Assembly: GCF_019320115.1 (NCBI RefSeq) | Contig: NC_089598.1 | Coordinates: 30,833,983 to 30,897,982, forward strand | Length of the DNA stretch: 64,000 bases | Origin: Miscanthus floridulus | Lineage: Eukaryota; Streptophyta; Magnoliopsida; Poales; Poaceae | Reading direction: 5' to 3' | Part shown: positions 35,674 through 51,884 of the stretch, piece by piece | How the letters are laid out: each line of letters opens with the position of its first letter | Position numbering within the stretch: the stretch's first letter is position 1 | The notes under the pieces: model-generated | Told to the model about the DNA's origin: nothing | What the model saw: only the letters and a program-made list of their open reading frames with translations | The model's database searches: none | Program-made: the position numbers and the translations under genes

Positions 35674-36299
35674 CACTACTAGAGAACAGACCTTAGAACG
35701 ATGTCCCAATTTGGCATTAGCCTTGGCATTTTTTTGCCCCCGGGACTAGAGAGGCCTTTAGTCCCGGTTGGTGTCTCCAACCGGGACTAAAGGTCCCTGC
35801 CCAACGGCTACTGCGCTCGGCACAGTGGCAGGAGACCTTTAGTCCCGGTTGGAGACACCAACCAGGACTAAAGGTGGACCTTTACTCCCGGTTGGAGCCA
35901 CCAACCGGGACTAAAAGTCCTCCAACCTTTAGTCCCGGTTGGTAATACCAACCCAGACTAAAGGTAGACCCTTTAGTCCTGGTTGGTAACACCAACCGGG
36001 ACTAAAGGTCCCCCGATGGGTTAGTTCAAAAGGAAAGCATCCCATCCATTGTTAGATGTGTTGTGTAGGTGGGGTGGTAAGCTACGCGCGAGGCAGTGCA
36101 TGAGGTCTTGGGTTCGAATCTCACGGGGCGCAGCGGTGGGAGGCATTATTTTTTTTAAAGCTGGGAGGATCTTTAGTCCCGGTTGTGGCAAACCGGGACT
36201 AAAGAACAACACCTTTAGTCCCGGATTGCTAGTCCCGGTTGGGAAACCGGGAGTAGAGCTAGTTCCCAACCGAGACTAGATCTCATTTCTGTAGTAGTG
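35674..36299. mobile_element. Small non-autonomous CACTA element (626 bp)
   Basis: Left end CACTACTAGAGAAC, right end (reverse complement) CACTACTACAGAAATG, with a 3-bp target duplication AAG on both sides (35671-35673 and 36300-36302). Inside are six or more CTTTAGTCCCGGTTGG and CCAACCGGGACTAAAG motifs in inverted pairs, an abundant grass repeat signature. A tRNA-like stretch is embedded at about 36060-36130. There is no coding capacity. Confidence 0.88.
36058..36128 (+). other. tRNA-derived (Pol III promoter-like) segment inside the small CACTA element
   Basis: Reads gtggggtggtaagctacgcg, resembling an A box, and 30 bp later TTGGGTTCGAATCTCACGGG, which contains the B-box consensus GGTTCGAATC. 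Spacing and order match a tRNA-type internal promoter. It does not fold as a complete tRNA by eye, so a SINE remnant or chance acquisition is more likely than a tRNA gene. Confidence 0.45.
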
Positions 36300-38339
36300 A
36301 AGTTGAGATGCATTTTTTTGTGACATGAATTTAGTTATGTCACAAAGTTGAGATGCCTCTAGAAAAAATGTCATAAATCATTTGATCCTGACATTTTGAC
36401 CTGATGCCATGCCATATATGTCATAGAGTGACACATTTCTTGTAGCGATATCGAGTCCCCTTGACGAAGCCCGCATTCTGGTATGAACTCATCAATTAGC
36501 TCTCCATTGACTTTGATATTGTATTTCACCAATGAGACACGCTTCATCACCAGCTCGATCGATCTCCCGTCAAATCCCAATTTCTGCATCATATCTCAGA
36601 GGAAATTCCATTCAACTCTATCATACGCCTTGCTCATATAGAGTTTTATAGCTGCATAACCTTCCTTTCCTTTCTTTCTCTTCTTTATATAGCATGTCAT
36701 CTCTGAAGGAGAATAGAATTGGTGGAATTAGATGATATATCACATTAGGCCTCATGGGCTAATTATATAGAGTACATAGGACTAACACCTCACGTGGGTA
36801 GACAATATGGTACTATTCCTGTTTACTCTAACATCCCCCCGCAGTCACAGTGGGAGCACTGCAGACGGTGAGACTGGAGAAGAAGCGGGCAAGCTAATAT
36901 CTCCCCGCAGTCATAACAGTCGATGCGTCGCGTATGCTGTGGCTAGAGAAGAAGCCGATGAGTCCTCATGCAAGGCGGTAGCCCTTTGTGCCGATGTCGA
37001 GGTAGCTGAGCATGAGGGCGTAATAGCCTTGGTCAAAGAAGTCGTGCTAAAGATGGCCGAGGTCGACATAGTTGTGGTCGGGTTGGCTTGTCGATGGAGC
37101 TGCAGGAGCACAAGGGGCTCCATGGTGATGACGAAGACGCGTCGAGGCAGTTGTCGTGGGAGGGGGCGATGGCGAAGTCGACTTAGTCAGGGCCGTCGTA
37201 GGCGTAGAAGAAAGGTGATGATACAATTGAGGCAGACGGGGTGGGAACGGGAGGGTCGATATGCCTAAGTCTATGCAGTCAAGCCGCCTGAACGTCGAGG
37301 CGCGACTGGGTTTGCCTGACCCAACAACGCGTCGGGGACGAAAGCACGCATCGGTGTTGCTAATACCGGGCGTACAAGGGAGAGGGCCCCAACCACGGTG
37401 ACGCTGACGACGTGGTTGTGCTGGACGAAGAAGAAGCAGTGCGGTAGTAGACGCGTTGGCGAGTAGGGCTCAGCGACGACACGAGGGGTGCGACCGGCGA
37501 GCATGGCTCAGCGACGGCGCGGGTAGCGGTAGCTCGATGGCGAAGCCCAATTAGCAGAACGAAGACCTTGTGCAGACGGATGGCGCAATAGGGATTGCGC
37601 AGCATAGTCGTCCATGCACATGTGACGGTGATGCAGATGCAATGGCGAAGCGGACACACGGACGACGGTGCTGCGGCTCGATGAGGCGACACAACAATAG
37701 CCCTGTTGCTCGAAGAAGATGCGCGTAGTACTCGACGATGGTGTCGATGACGAGCCGATGGGGCATGCAACCGTGCTGGGATGGCCGATGCATAGCCAAT
37801 AGGCCTAGCCGATGGCGTGCGGGGGCAACCGATGGCCCAGTCAATGCCGACATCAGAGTAGTACCAGCGAGGTCGGCGGGCGGTGGGCGTCTCAATCCCG
37901 ATCCGTGATCGGGCAAACCAAAAAGATACAGCAGCAGGGGATCGGGTGTACCTAGCGAGACGGCACGACGGCGGTGGTGCGACCCGACCGGGCGACGAAA
38001 GGTGCATGGCGGGTTGCGGACGCGCAGAATCGAAGGCGCCGATGCTGATCGACGTGGTGGAGATGGGCAGATCCGCCCGACAGCAGCGACACGCCAGATC
38101 TGGCTACCTCCATGGCAAGGCAGGGTCGGGGCGTGTGGCCGGGCCTGGCCGCGGACGGTACGAGATCCATTGCCTCCATGCGACGAAAATTAGGAAGGCG
38201 GCTAGGGTTAGGATCTAAAACCTAGGCGAATGATACCATGAAGGAGAATAGAATTGGATGATATATTGCATTGGGTCTCATGTGCTAATTATATAGAGTA
38301 CATATGACTAACACCTTACGTGGGTAGACAATGTAGTAC

Positions 38340-39749
38340 CAGTGGCGGAGGCAGAGGGTATGCCAGGTATTCACTGGCATACCCTGCGGCACCGGTGAAT
38401 ATACTATTATATATATGTATAAGCATTTGTATTTGTAAAAAAAAAGAAAAAAAAAACTTACCTGGAATGGATCACGCCACCACGAACGTCCCACTTGAGG
38501 GGGCACACACAGCAAAGAAGGCGCTGGTCACCCACGAATGGATCACACCACGAAACGCAACACAAGCACACGCAGGCCCACACGGCCACACTGACCACAC
38601 GACGGACCGAGTGAGTGGGCCTAAACTGCTCTTCCCTAATCTAATCTCGATCGGAGGCGACGGACGACCAGAGCGAGGGGACGGCCACGGCGCCGCCGGA
38701 CACCCTGACAGCCTGACGCCTGAGACGCGATGAGTACACCACACTTTCCCAGTTCCCTTGGTCTAATCTCTTGTGCTATTTGCTAACATCATAATTAATA
38801 AATTATTTAGCATCGTGTTTTTTAATATTTGTGCAGTTATGAAAAGAAACACCGATATTGCATCTCTTTTTCAAAAGCATGCAGCGAAGAAGGCGGCGGC
38901 GGCAGTTGCTACATCTAATCGTTCCCCAGATCCCTGATCCAGTTGAACCTGTGGTGGAAGAGCAGACTCATGTAACGCTCCGACCCAGGAAGACGGCTAA
39001 GGCCCACTCTACACGTTAAATGAACCACACCCGCTAATTAACTCTCTTGCGCTTTCGTCCTCGCTTCGCGCAAAAAGATCAATCCGAAGTTAGCAGCCTC
39101 TCAGGTCCAGCCTTTTAAGCTAGTCTAGCGTTGGTTCATTTCCGGTATGGGACTAAACTGAGAATACTGCGCTGATGCTACAGTACCCCCAAAGCTATAA
39201 CACCTCATCGCTACAGTGTCATGAATTCGGTCCGGCCCAATGGGCTGGGTCTCACAACTCATGAGAGAGTAACTGAAAAATTGCTTCTAGCCGTGGCAAC
39301 GGCAAGTGTTGAAAGGGTATTTTCTGCAATGGTTTTAGTAAAAACAAAGTCACGAAATAAGATGGGAGATAGCATTTTGGATGATTGTCTAGTCACTTTC
39401 ATGAGTAGGATATTTTCTTTGAAGTTAATGAAGATGATATAATCAAGATATTTATGTCCATTTGAAAGCGTCGAATAAAACCCTCAGAAAAATAGCATTG
39501 TAAGTCTCTAATACTTATTATACCTATATTTTAATTATCGATATGGCTTTTGAACTATTTATATTATATTTAGTGGATGGTTTCAACTTAATACATGAAT
39601 TTAAGCCTTATTGTGTTACTTAGTGCATATATATCAAATTACATTGTCAATTTTTAAATTATTACTGAATTGGTAAAATGAATTTACCGAATTGTATATG
39701 AAATTTTTTGGACGGCATACCCTAAGCTAAAATCCTAGATTCGTCACTG
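38340..39749 (+). mobile_element. hAT element (zinc-finger MYM type), internally deleted, inside an LTR
   Basis: Ends CAGTGGCGGAGGCAG on the left and CGAATCTAGG...-type on the right (right end, reverse complement: CAGTGACGAATCTAGG). Perfect 8-bp target duplication TGTAGTAC at 38332-38339 and 39750-39757. It keeps the first codons of a transposase (MKRNTDIASLFQKHAAKK at 38838) and the end of the hAT dimerisation domain (ATASVERVFSAMVLVKTKSR at about 39298); the middle is deleted. 38838-38938 stops early after a frameshift. Non-autonomous. Confidence 0.9.
38971..39256. mobile_element. Solo LTR (286 bp) inside the hAT element
   Basis: Begins TGTAACGCTCCGACCC and ends GGGTCTCACA, with TG...CA termini. 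Flanked by a perfect 5-bp duplication ACTCA (38966-38970 and 39257-39261). Removing it rejoins the transposase remnant in the same region (EEQTHERVTEKLLLAVA-like). No internal region or second LTR is present. Confidence 0.85.
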
Positions 39750-40640
39750 TGTAGTACTATTCCTATTTACTCTAACAATCTCATATGCTATGAGTATATT
39801 ATCCAAAATGAGTCTTCCTGGGATGAAGGCACTTTGTGATGGTGCTATGATATCCGGGAGAATTCGCTTCAGTCTATCCGATAACACCTTGGACACCAGC
39901 TTGTTTATCACGTACAAAGACTAATAGGTCTCAAATCCTTTATATTTTCTGGGCCTTGGACTTTAGGAATCAGAACAATGGTAGTTTCATTCCATCTCTC
40001 CGGCATCGGTCCACCCCGCAAAACATTGAGGACGTTTGTGACCACCTCCTCCCCTACTCTCTCTCTAAACTCTTTGTAGAAGAGAGCCGGTAGCCCGTCC
40101 GACCCTAGTGCCTTCAAGTTTCTGATTGCCTTTAGGGCCTCAACCACCTCCTCATCCTTCATTAGTGTTCCATTCATTTCAAATGTAACTTTGGTCTCAA
40201 CATAATCCAGTAACCATGTGTATTTTGGTTACCAGATGACCTGGAAAGCTCAGAAAAATAGTTAGTGATAAGACCCCCTCTTCTCTCCTTCGTCGTCTAC
40301 CTAACCCCCATTCTCCTTTCTAAGCTTTCCTATCTATTACTTCTCTTCCTCTCTGTACACGAAGCATTGAAAAACGCAGTACTCCGATCACCAAACTGCA
40401 TCCATTTTACATGTGCACGCTCTCCCGTAAGTGTCCACATGCTCTTCCACCTTCTCCAGTCTATACCGCAACACACCTTCCCTATTGATTTGGTCTTTTC
40501 TCATCACCCCTCTCCTACATTTATCCAACTCCCCCTTTAGATGTTTTCTCCTTCTCTCAAGATCTCAAAGAACGTTTGTTCTCCAACTCGCCAAGGCACC
40601 AACCACTTCCTCTAAAGCCATATCCAATTACGATGGATAT

Positions 40641-41127
40641 ACATAGAGTCAAAGTCGTTTAGCAATATGCTAGCCAATGTGTACCTAATATCTAGACCCA
40701 AAATGTCATCAAAATACCTATGGCATATGAACAATTAAACTTAATCGATGTTAAGGGATTTGTCAAAAAAAATCAATATAATGATATGGTTTACAGTTCA
40801 AAGTTATCTGAGAGAATACTTTTGTCAAGATTAAATATTCGACATGAATAATGTATCTTTATATATGGGTGTCGGCTAACTTTGAACTAATTTAGACAAC
40901 TGCTCGGATGACTCTACGACTATATTTAATAAGTGTGCTATTATACTAATATATGTCAGTGGTTGGACGAACTAAAAAATGTACTACATAGGGATGATCG
41001 ACGAAGAAGATCCTACGTGTAAAATGTCACACGTCCTAGTTGGGTCATCTCTTGTTGCAGATGACATGCACTTCACGTGTGGTTATTGTGCCGAACAACC
41101 GGTTACATGGAACCTGCGTGAGAATTA
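40641..41127. other. Outer part of the left inverted-duplication arm, upstream of OPR
   Basis: Matches, as a reverse complement, about 51060-51880 on the right side (shared words: gtctagatatta, cctatggcat/taggtatttt context, gatttgtcaaaaaaaatcaa). No gene. It ends at a Tourist-like MITE that is absent from the right arm. Confidence 0.7.
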
Positions 41128-41369
41128 GGGCCTGTTTAGTCTACTTCATTTTGCCAAATTTTTTAAGATTCCCCGTCACATCGAATCTTTGGACGCATGT
41201 ATAAAGCATTAAATATAAATAAAAAATAAAACTAATTACACAGTTTAAACGAAATCCACGAGACGAATCTTTTAAGCCTAATTAGACTATGATTGGACAC
41301 TAATTGCCAAATAACAACGAAAAGCGCTACAGTTACATTTTGCAAAAAAAATTGCATCTAAACTGGGCC
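41128..41369. mobile_element. Tourist-like MITE (242 bp), left arm only
   Basis: Ends GGGCCTGTTTAG and CTAAACTGGGCC in inverted orientation, with TTA target duplications (41125-41127, 41370-41372), as in PIF/Harbinger-derived Tourist MITEs. The inner sequence (cgaatcttttaagcctaatt, attaaatataaat) is that of a very common grass MITE. The corresponding site in the right arm (about 51010) lacks it. Confidence 0.88.
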
Positions 41370-41523
41370 TTAAGAAATCATTGTGCTGCCGCCGGCTGCC
41401 GCAGACCTGAACCTGAACGCGTGGATGACGGAAAGGGTGACGCAACGGGAACAATCTACACAGTTAGAAAACAAACAGCCGGCTGGCCGTAAGCACCAGC
41501 ACGCCTGGAGCGACCACTCCGAC

Positions 41524-41538
41524 ACGTATAAATATACA
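41524..41538 (+). promoter_or_regulatory. TATA box of the OPR gene
   Basis: CGTATAAATATACAGC about 185 bp before the start codon, embedded in a GC-rich leader. The inverted copy of the gene conserves it as CGTATAAACATACAGC (about 50848-50866 on the minus strand), which supports its identity as core promoter. Confidence 0.6.
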
Positions 41539-41621
41539 GCGACACCCCTGCCAGGAGACGCAGAAGAAGCAGAACAGAAGCAAAGCGAGAAACAGAGCAA
41601 GCTAAGCAGCAAGCAAGCTAG

Positions 41622-42936
<1,315 letters not shown>

Positions 42937-43790
42937 GTATTCATGCTTAATCGTGCAGATAACCAATCTGATCACAACTAATAATGTGCATCAGTAGATG
43001 GTTCATCAAGTAGGGTTCATGATTATTTCCACCATTCCTTATTGACTTTTGTGGCAGTCATTACATCATGTTTCATTCTCAACTAGTGTAAGGTAAAATA
43101 AATGTACTTGCTGAAATTATTAGAAAATAAACGACCTATTATTTTCTAGATAATCGGATTTGTTGCCTCGCCCAAGGAGAATTTTGGCCACTTGTACCCT
43201 TTTCGCAATTGCCTTCCTGGGTATATTTCAATGGTTTGAATTCTTATGCAACATTTCATTATACCGTGTGAGCTTATAGCTGTTTGTGAGTTTATCCACA
43301 ATTTATTTAATCTTCTTCTGCAGATTATAATAGTTTGAATCCTTATGTAGTAACTCATTGAATCCTCATTGAATCAACATATTAAGTCAAAACTAGATTA
43401 TGTAAACTTGGGTATCGCAAAGTTTTGCATGGATCTTTGAGACTTCTGTGTTCTGAATGGTAGATAGATGTCGTCCGATTTTGAGTCAAAGACGATTGCC
43501 TGCATTTTGTTAGCAGAAAGCATTTGAATTTTGTTTGTGGTCAGTCCTAGGATAATCTAAACTGTGGAATAATCAGGTTTTCCCAACAACAGCGGTAATC
43601 TTAATTGGTCGAATGACAAACATGATACATATCGCTCTAGTTTTTAAGATGAAGCCAGATTTTCGTGGCTTAGTACAAATGCAAGAAACGAACCACAGGT
43701 TTCAATTAATGGTATAGGAAAAGTGATTAACAATATATCTAGTGACAGTAGTTTGTAATTTGCATAAAGGTTTTTATGGACTAAAAAAAA
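42937..43790. other. 3' flank of OPR, inner part of the left arm
   Basis: Noncoding. It is the reverse complement, imperfectly, of 46256 down to about 44745 once the SINE and the Harbinger-like element there are removed. Shared words include tgatgaaccatcca/tggttcatca, aagtacatttattt, and acaatatatctagtga near 43727. It holds the empty sites for both right-arm insertions. Confidence 0.7.
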
Positions 43791-43917
43791 TCAAATAAAA
43801 ACAGTGGTGAAGAGAAGGCTAGGGAAAAGACACTCGTAGGAAAAAGACTTGAATCTTTGTATGGCCTGAAATAAACACATAAGCAATGGCATGAGAAGTT
43901 CGATAAAACTTTAACAT

Positions 43918-44400
43918 ATGCTAGTTTTTATCGTGAATGAGGCTGACATACGTGTGTATTGTTGCTATGGTAGGGGCGAAGGTACAATATTGTGTTCGCG
44001 TCAATTGATTAAGGAGGTGAAGGACTTCTTGTCCAATAATTTTGTGCTCGCTCCTTGCTCCCGGTGTACGCTCACTCCTATTCCTGGCAATCAAATTCAA
44101 TACAAAGGAGAACATCTACTTTGACTACTCTAGTACACGTACGTGACTACTTTCTGATAGCCATTCGTGGGACGGCGCTACACACCTCAACCTCCTCCTG
44201 CATCGACTGTGGTCCACGATATTAGTAAGCTCTTTGTGTCGCCTAGTGGGAACAACGTCGCGGCCCTAGTCCCGTCTTAGGGCATATTGCTACAGCTCCT
44301 ATTGTTTTATTTCTTTGTATATGATCAATATAATGTCAACAGATAGATCACATGTGCACATGCTTGTCAAAAATGTTTTACCAATTTTCTAGATTAAAGT
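43918..44400 (+). mobile_element. Copia-like LTR/leader fragment in the palindrome centre
   Basis: Aligns in direct orientation with 53815-54130 (shared words: ctgcatcgact(g/a)tggt, atcagtaagctc-type, atattgctacaactcc-type, tatgatcaatat). It is a fragment of the same retroelement family; neither terminus is preserved. It lies in the roughly 950-bp spacer between the two arms. The 68-aa ORF here is not a real gene. Confidence 0.5.
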
Positions 44401-44995
44401 GCACCCAAATTTGTCTAAATATCTACACATGCTACACCGAGGGACTTCAACAACCCTAGGGTACTTTTCCATGTTGTGAATTAAGTGTTTGTGTGTTCAT
44501 ATGTTAGGCGAGTCAAGACTCTAAGGGTTAACATGAATTAATACATTTTTACAATACACTACATGTCACGATAGATGGCAACGATTCCATGAAAGAAGCA
44601 ATGAATGTAATAAACAGACATGATATAATCAACAAGGACAATGCGCTTGTAGATATCTTTGTGGGCCATAAGGATCATGGGAACTTCATAAAGATTGAAC
44701 TTCTGAAAATTGTGTAGACTGAACTTCTGAAAACTACTATCACTAGATATATTGTTAATTCAAAAGTCAGGCTTCATCTTAAAAAACAAGCGACATGTAT
44801 GTCATTCACCCAATTTAGGTAATTAGGCTATTGTACTAGAAAACCTAATTATTCAACAGTTTAGATGTTCCTAGGATTAGTCACAAGCAAAATTAGAATG
44901 ATAGATGCTAACAAAATGTAGGCAATCTTTTACTCAAAACTGAAGAACGCAATCTCAAGGTCGTTGCAAGCAAAACCTTACGTTCCCCAAGTTTA
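44401..44995. other. Palindrome centre and innermost right arm
   Basis: 44401-44700 is unique AT-rich spacer without a gene. From about 44710 the sequence is the inverted copy of the left arm (for example tcactagatatattgttaat against attaacaatatatctagtga at 43727-43745). Confidence 0.6.
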
Positions 44996-45553
44996 GGACC
45001 TGTTTGGAATGGAGGTACAAAATAAAGGGATAGAAAAAAAATACAAGAATAGAAGAGGAATAAGTGTGTATAACAGAGGAATCAAAACACAAGAATTTTG
45101 GAAGATTTGGTGTTTGGGCCAAAGGAATATGAGCCCCATATGAGTTTAAGGATTAGTGATAAACATAATTGCTTAGACTAAACAAGAACTACATAAAATA
45201 TTTTTTTCTTTCACAAAGAGGCATATGTTAGTTAGTAAATCAAAATATCCTGGTCGGGCACATATGCTAGTGCTTGTTGAAACCATGGACTCTAGTTTTT
45301 TAGTGTAAATCAATTTGTGCTTTGGCGGTTTGCTTCCATGAAAGCATGCACCAGTAACATTAGTAATAATGAGTTCCTCAGACTTCGTGAAGAGATTGAA
45401 AGAGGTGGTAGTGGATTTTCTCGTTCCTTCAAAACCTTTGCTCTAGAAAGAAATTCCTAAATCCTACGTTCCAAACGATGCTTCAGTGTTTAAAACTACA
45501 AGAATATGATTCCTTTAGAATTTCTTTGAAAATAGTGTAATCCAAACAAAGCC
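44996..45553. mobile_element. Harbinger/Tourist-like element (558 bp), right arm only
   Basis: Ends GGACCTGTTTGGA and, inverted, GGCTTTGTTTGGA, with TTA on both sides (44993-44995, 45554-45556). Its 45060-45370 portion is repeated in direct orientation at 55935-56210, showing a family. The left arm reads straight through the site (about 43395-43410, ctagattatgtaaacttggg). No ORF with a domain. Confidence 0.75.
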
Positions 45554-45583
45554 TTACAAAATCGAGTTTTGACGGAATATATT

Positions 45584-45824
45584 TTTTGTGATTACACAGT
45601 ACAATACAGACACTCACAATATATGCACACTGGTCCTATGAACGCACACACGCAAACTCTACCCCTAGTCGAGATTGACAAAGTCATCACATATGTCTCG
45701 CTGTCGACGAAACTGAAAGCATAACGCCGCTAAATCCTGAAAAATTCGCTCCCACGAGTAGTCGAACCCAGGACCTGAGGTGCTACTGAGGCTCTTATAA
45801 CCACTAGGCTACATGCCCTTTCGC
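45584..45824 (-). mobile_element. tRNA-derived SINE (241 bp), right arm only
   Basis: On the minus strand it begins near GTAGCCTAGTGGTTATAAG (A box) followed by GGTCCTGGGTTCGACTACTC (B box), the two-part Pol III promoter of a tRNA, then a tRNA-unrelated body and a short A-rich 3' end (aatcacaaaa). It is bounded by a 15-bp target duplication with one mismatch: TTGACGGAATATATT (45569-45583) and TTGACTGAATATATT (45825-45839). The left arm has the single uninterrupted site. Confidence 0.88.
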
Positions 45825-46073
45825 TTGACTGAATATATTGACTCAACAAGGATTCAATGAATTGTTGCATAAGGATTTAGACTCCATTATGGTTTGCAGA
45901 AGAAGACTAAGGAAATGCTAGGTAAACTCACGAAAAGCTACAAGCTCACACGGTATAGTGAAATGCTACATGAGGATTCCATTGTAGTCTGCCAAAGAAG
46001 GGAATTACGAAAAAGGTATAGGTGACAACGATTCTCCTTGGACAAGTCTTCAAATCAGATGATCTAGAAAATA

Positions 46074-46185
46074 GTGGATACTTTTTCTAATAATTTCGGC
46101 AAGTACATTTATTTCGCCTCACATTAATAGTAGATACTTTTTCTAATAATTTCGGCAAGTACATTTATTTCACCTCACATTAGTA
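46074..46185. repeat. 56-bp tandem duplication in the right arm
   Basis: Units 46074-46129 and 46130-46185, each gt(g/a)gatactttttctaat...cctcacatta; three base differences are visible. The left arm has a single copy (about 43088-43150), so the duplication arose after the inverted duplication. Confidence 0.85.
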
Positions 46186-46259
46186 TAGAATGATGAACCC
46201 ATACTTGATGAACCATCCACATTATTAGTTGTGATCATATTTGATTATCTGCATGATTA

Positions 46260-46634
<375 letters not shown>

Positions 46635-46779
46635 TCATGTAGTGGCCAAGCGCCACCGGATCGGAATCCACGCAATCGAAGAAGTCAACAAAGGTTGATA
46701 GCCTGATGCCCACGCGGTCCGCGCCCACCTCGCGGACAATGGCGTCTGTGACCTCCACGGCTAAGCGGCACCGGTTCTA

Positions 46780-50642
<3,863 letters not shown>

Positions 50643-50709
50643 CTAGAATTGGCCCGATCTTGTAAGGCGTCATCAGCGGGATCACCTCCTTCGCAGCTTG
50701 CTGCACCAT

Positions 50710-51300
50710 CTTGCCGGCCTGGTCGCTCTCTGTCGCTGGCGTTCTGCTGCTGCAACTCCGCCGGTCACTTGCTAGCTCTCTGCTATACTGCCTTGCTCTG
50801 TTTCTAGCTTTGCGTCTGCTCTGCTGCTTCTGCGTCTCCTGGAAGGGGTGTCGCTGTATGTTTATACGTGTCGGAGTGGTCGCTCCACGGCTCCAGGCGT
50901 GCTGGTGCTTACGTATTGGCTTGACTGCCAGCCGGCGGCCGTTTGTTTCTGACTGTGTATTGCGTTCAGGTTCGCGGCAGCAGCAGCGGGCACACGCGCC
51001 CATGATTTCTCATTTGTCAGGCAGGTTCGTTGTAACAGCCTAACAGATCGTGTTTTGGGGTGCGCAACAGCCGCACGTGACGTTCACACGGCGGGCTGTT
51101 TGACTTGTGCGAGAAGTGCATGTCATCTGCAATAAGAGATGACGCGACTAGGACGTGTGACATTTTATACGTAGGATCTTCGCCGATCATCCCTACGTAC
51201 ATTTTTGAGTTCGTCCAGCCGTTGACGTATTAGTAGAATAGCACACTTGTTACGTTCGCATAAATATACCGGTAGATTCGTCCGACAGCCCACAAAATTT
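50710..51300 (-). other. OPR promoter and upstream region, right arm
   Basis: Inverted copy of 40980-41711, without the MITE found on the left. The GC-rich leader and TATA box are conserved. The ORF at 51017-51202 (minus) is a chance frame; its left-arm counterpart is not open in the same way. Confidence 0.65.
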
Positions 51301-51645
51301 GGCCTTGATTATTTCATCCCCTAAAGTTTACTCACTATCCTATCGAATGTTCGGACACATGCATAAGGTATTAAATATAGACTAAAAAAATAACTAATTG
51401 CACAGTTTGCGACTATTTTACGAGACAAATCTTTTAAGCCTAATTAGTCCATGATTTGACAATGTGGTGCTACAGTAACACATGTGCTAATGCCGGATTA
51501 ATTAGGCTTAATAAATTCGTCTCGCGGATTACTGACGGATTCTGTATTTTGTTTTTTTATTAGTATCCGAACACCCTATGTGACACCCTCATATGACACT
51601 CGATGTGATATCCCAAAACTTTACACCCTGGATTTAAATAAGGCC
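51301..51645. mobile_element. MITE (345 bp), right arm only
   Basis: Ends GGCCTTGATTATTT and, inverted, GGCCTTATTTAAAT. Flanks ttt (51298-51300) and tta (51646-51648) are an imperfect TTA-type duplication. The interior (cttttaagcctaattagtcc, aattaggcttaataaattcg) is palindromic and MITE-like. The left arm reads across the site near 40890 (gaactaatttagaca). Confidence 0.7.
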
Positions 51646-51884
51646 TTAGTTGAAAGGTACCGGACACCCATAAAGATACATTATTCAGGTTGAGTATTTA
51701 ATCTTGAGAAAGGTAACTGTAAACCATATCATTGATTTTGTTTTTCTGACAAATCCCTTAGCATCGATTAAGTTCAATTGTTCTTATCCATAGGTATTTT
51801 GATGACATTTTGGGTCTAGATATTAGATACACTAATTAGCATATTGCTGAATGACTTTGATTCCATCTATATTGGTCGTAATTG

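Larger units (their letters stand above)
36704..39777 (-). mobile_element. Non-autonomous short-LTR retrotransposon inside the LINE
   Basis: LTRs of about 130 bp at 36704-36833 and 38239-39777 (the latter split by a hAT element). Read on the minus strand they start TGTTAGAGTAAA and end CTCCTTCA. A minus-strand TGGTATCATTCG directly after the LTR (about 38227-38238) resembles the initiator-Met tRNA binding site, and GCGGGGGGA (about 36834) sits at the polypurine-tract position. Perfect 5-bp target duplication ATCTC at 36699-36703 and 39778-39782. The internal 1.4 kb has a minus-strand open region (38007-37360) rich in R, P and A without a recognised domain, so no gag or pol. Confidence 0.88.
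36371..40640 (-). mobile_element. LINE (non-LTR retrotransposon) reverse transcriptase fragment, interrupted
   Basis: Minus-strand LINE ORF2. Upstream part 40640-40180 includes a basic linker (LASWRTNVL-like). RT part one at 40177-39908 reads EVVEALKAIRNLKALGSDGLP, then ERWNETTIVLIPKVQ and [10 protein letters not shown] part two at 36592-36371 reads MMQKLGFDGRSIELVM, then NGELIDEFIPECGLRQGDS. The two parts are separated by a 3.07-kb LTR element inserted at 36704-39777. Stops are present and the 3' end with its tail is lost. Confidence 0.8.

Noticed and set aside
36021..36279. Protein-coding ORFs (76-82 aa) over the TTTAGTCCCGG repeats
   Set aside because: Inside a 626-bp CACTA-MITE; repeat translations.
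36807..38218. ORFs of 111-215 aa on both strands inside the short-LTR element
   Set aside because: No conserved domain and overlapping frames; kept only as a possible family-specific interior.
45715..45824. A functional tRNA gene
   Set aside because: Only A- and B-box-like parts fit a tRNA; the body, A-rich end and 15-bp target duplication identify a SINE.
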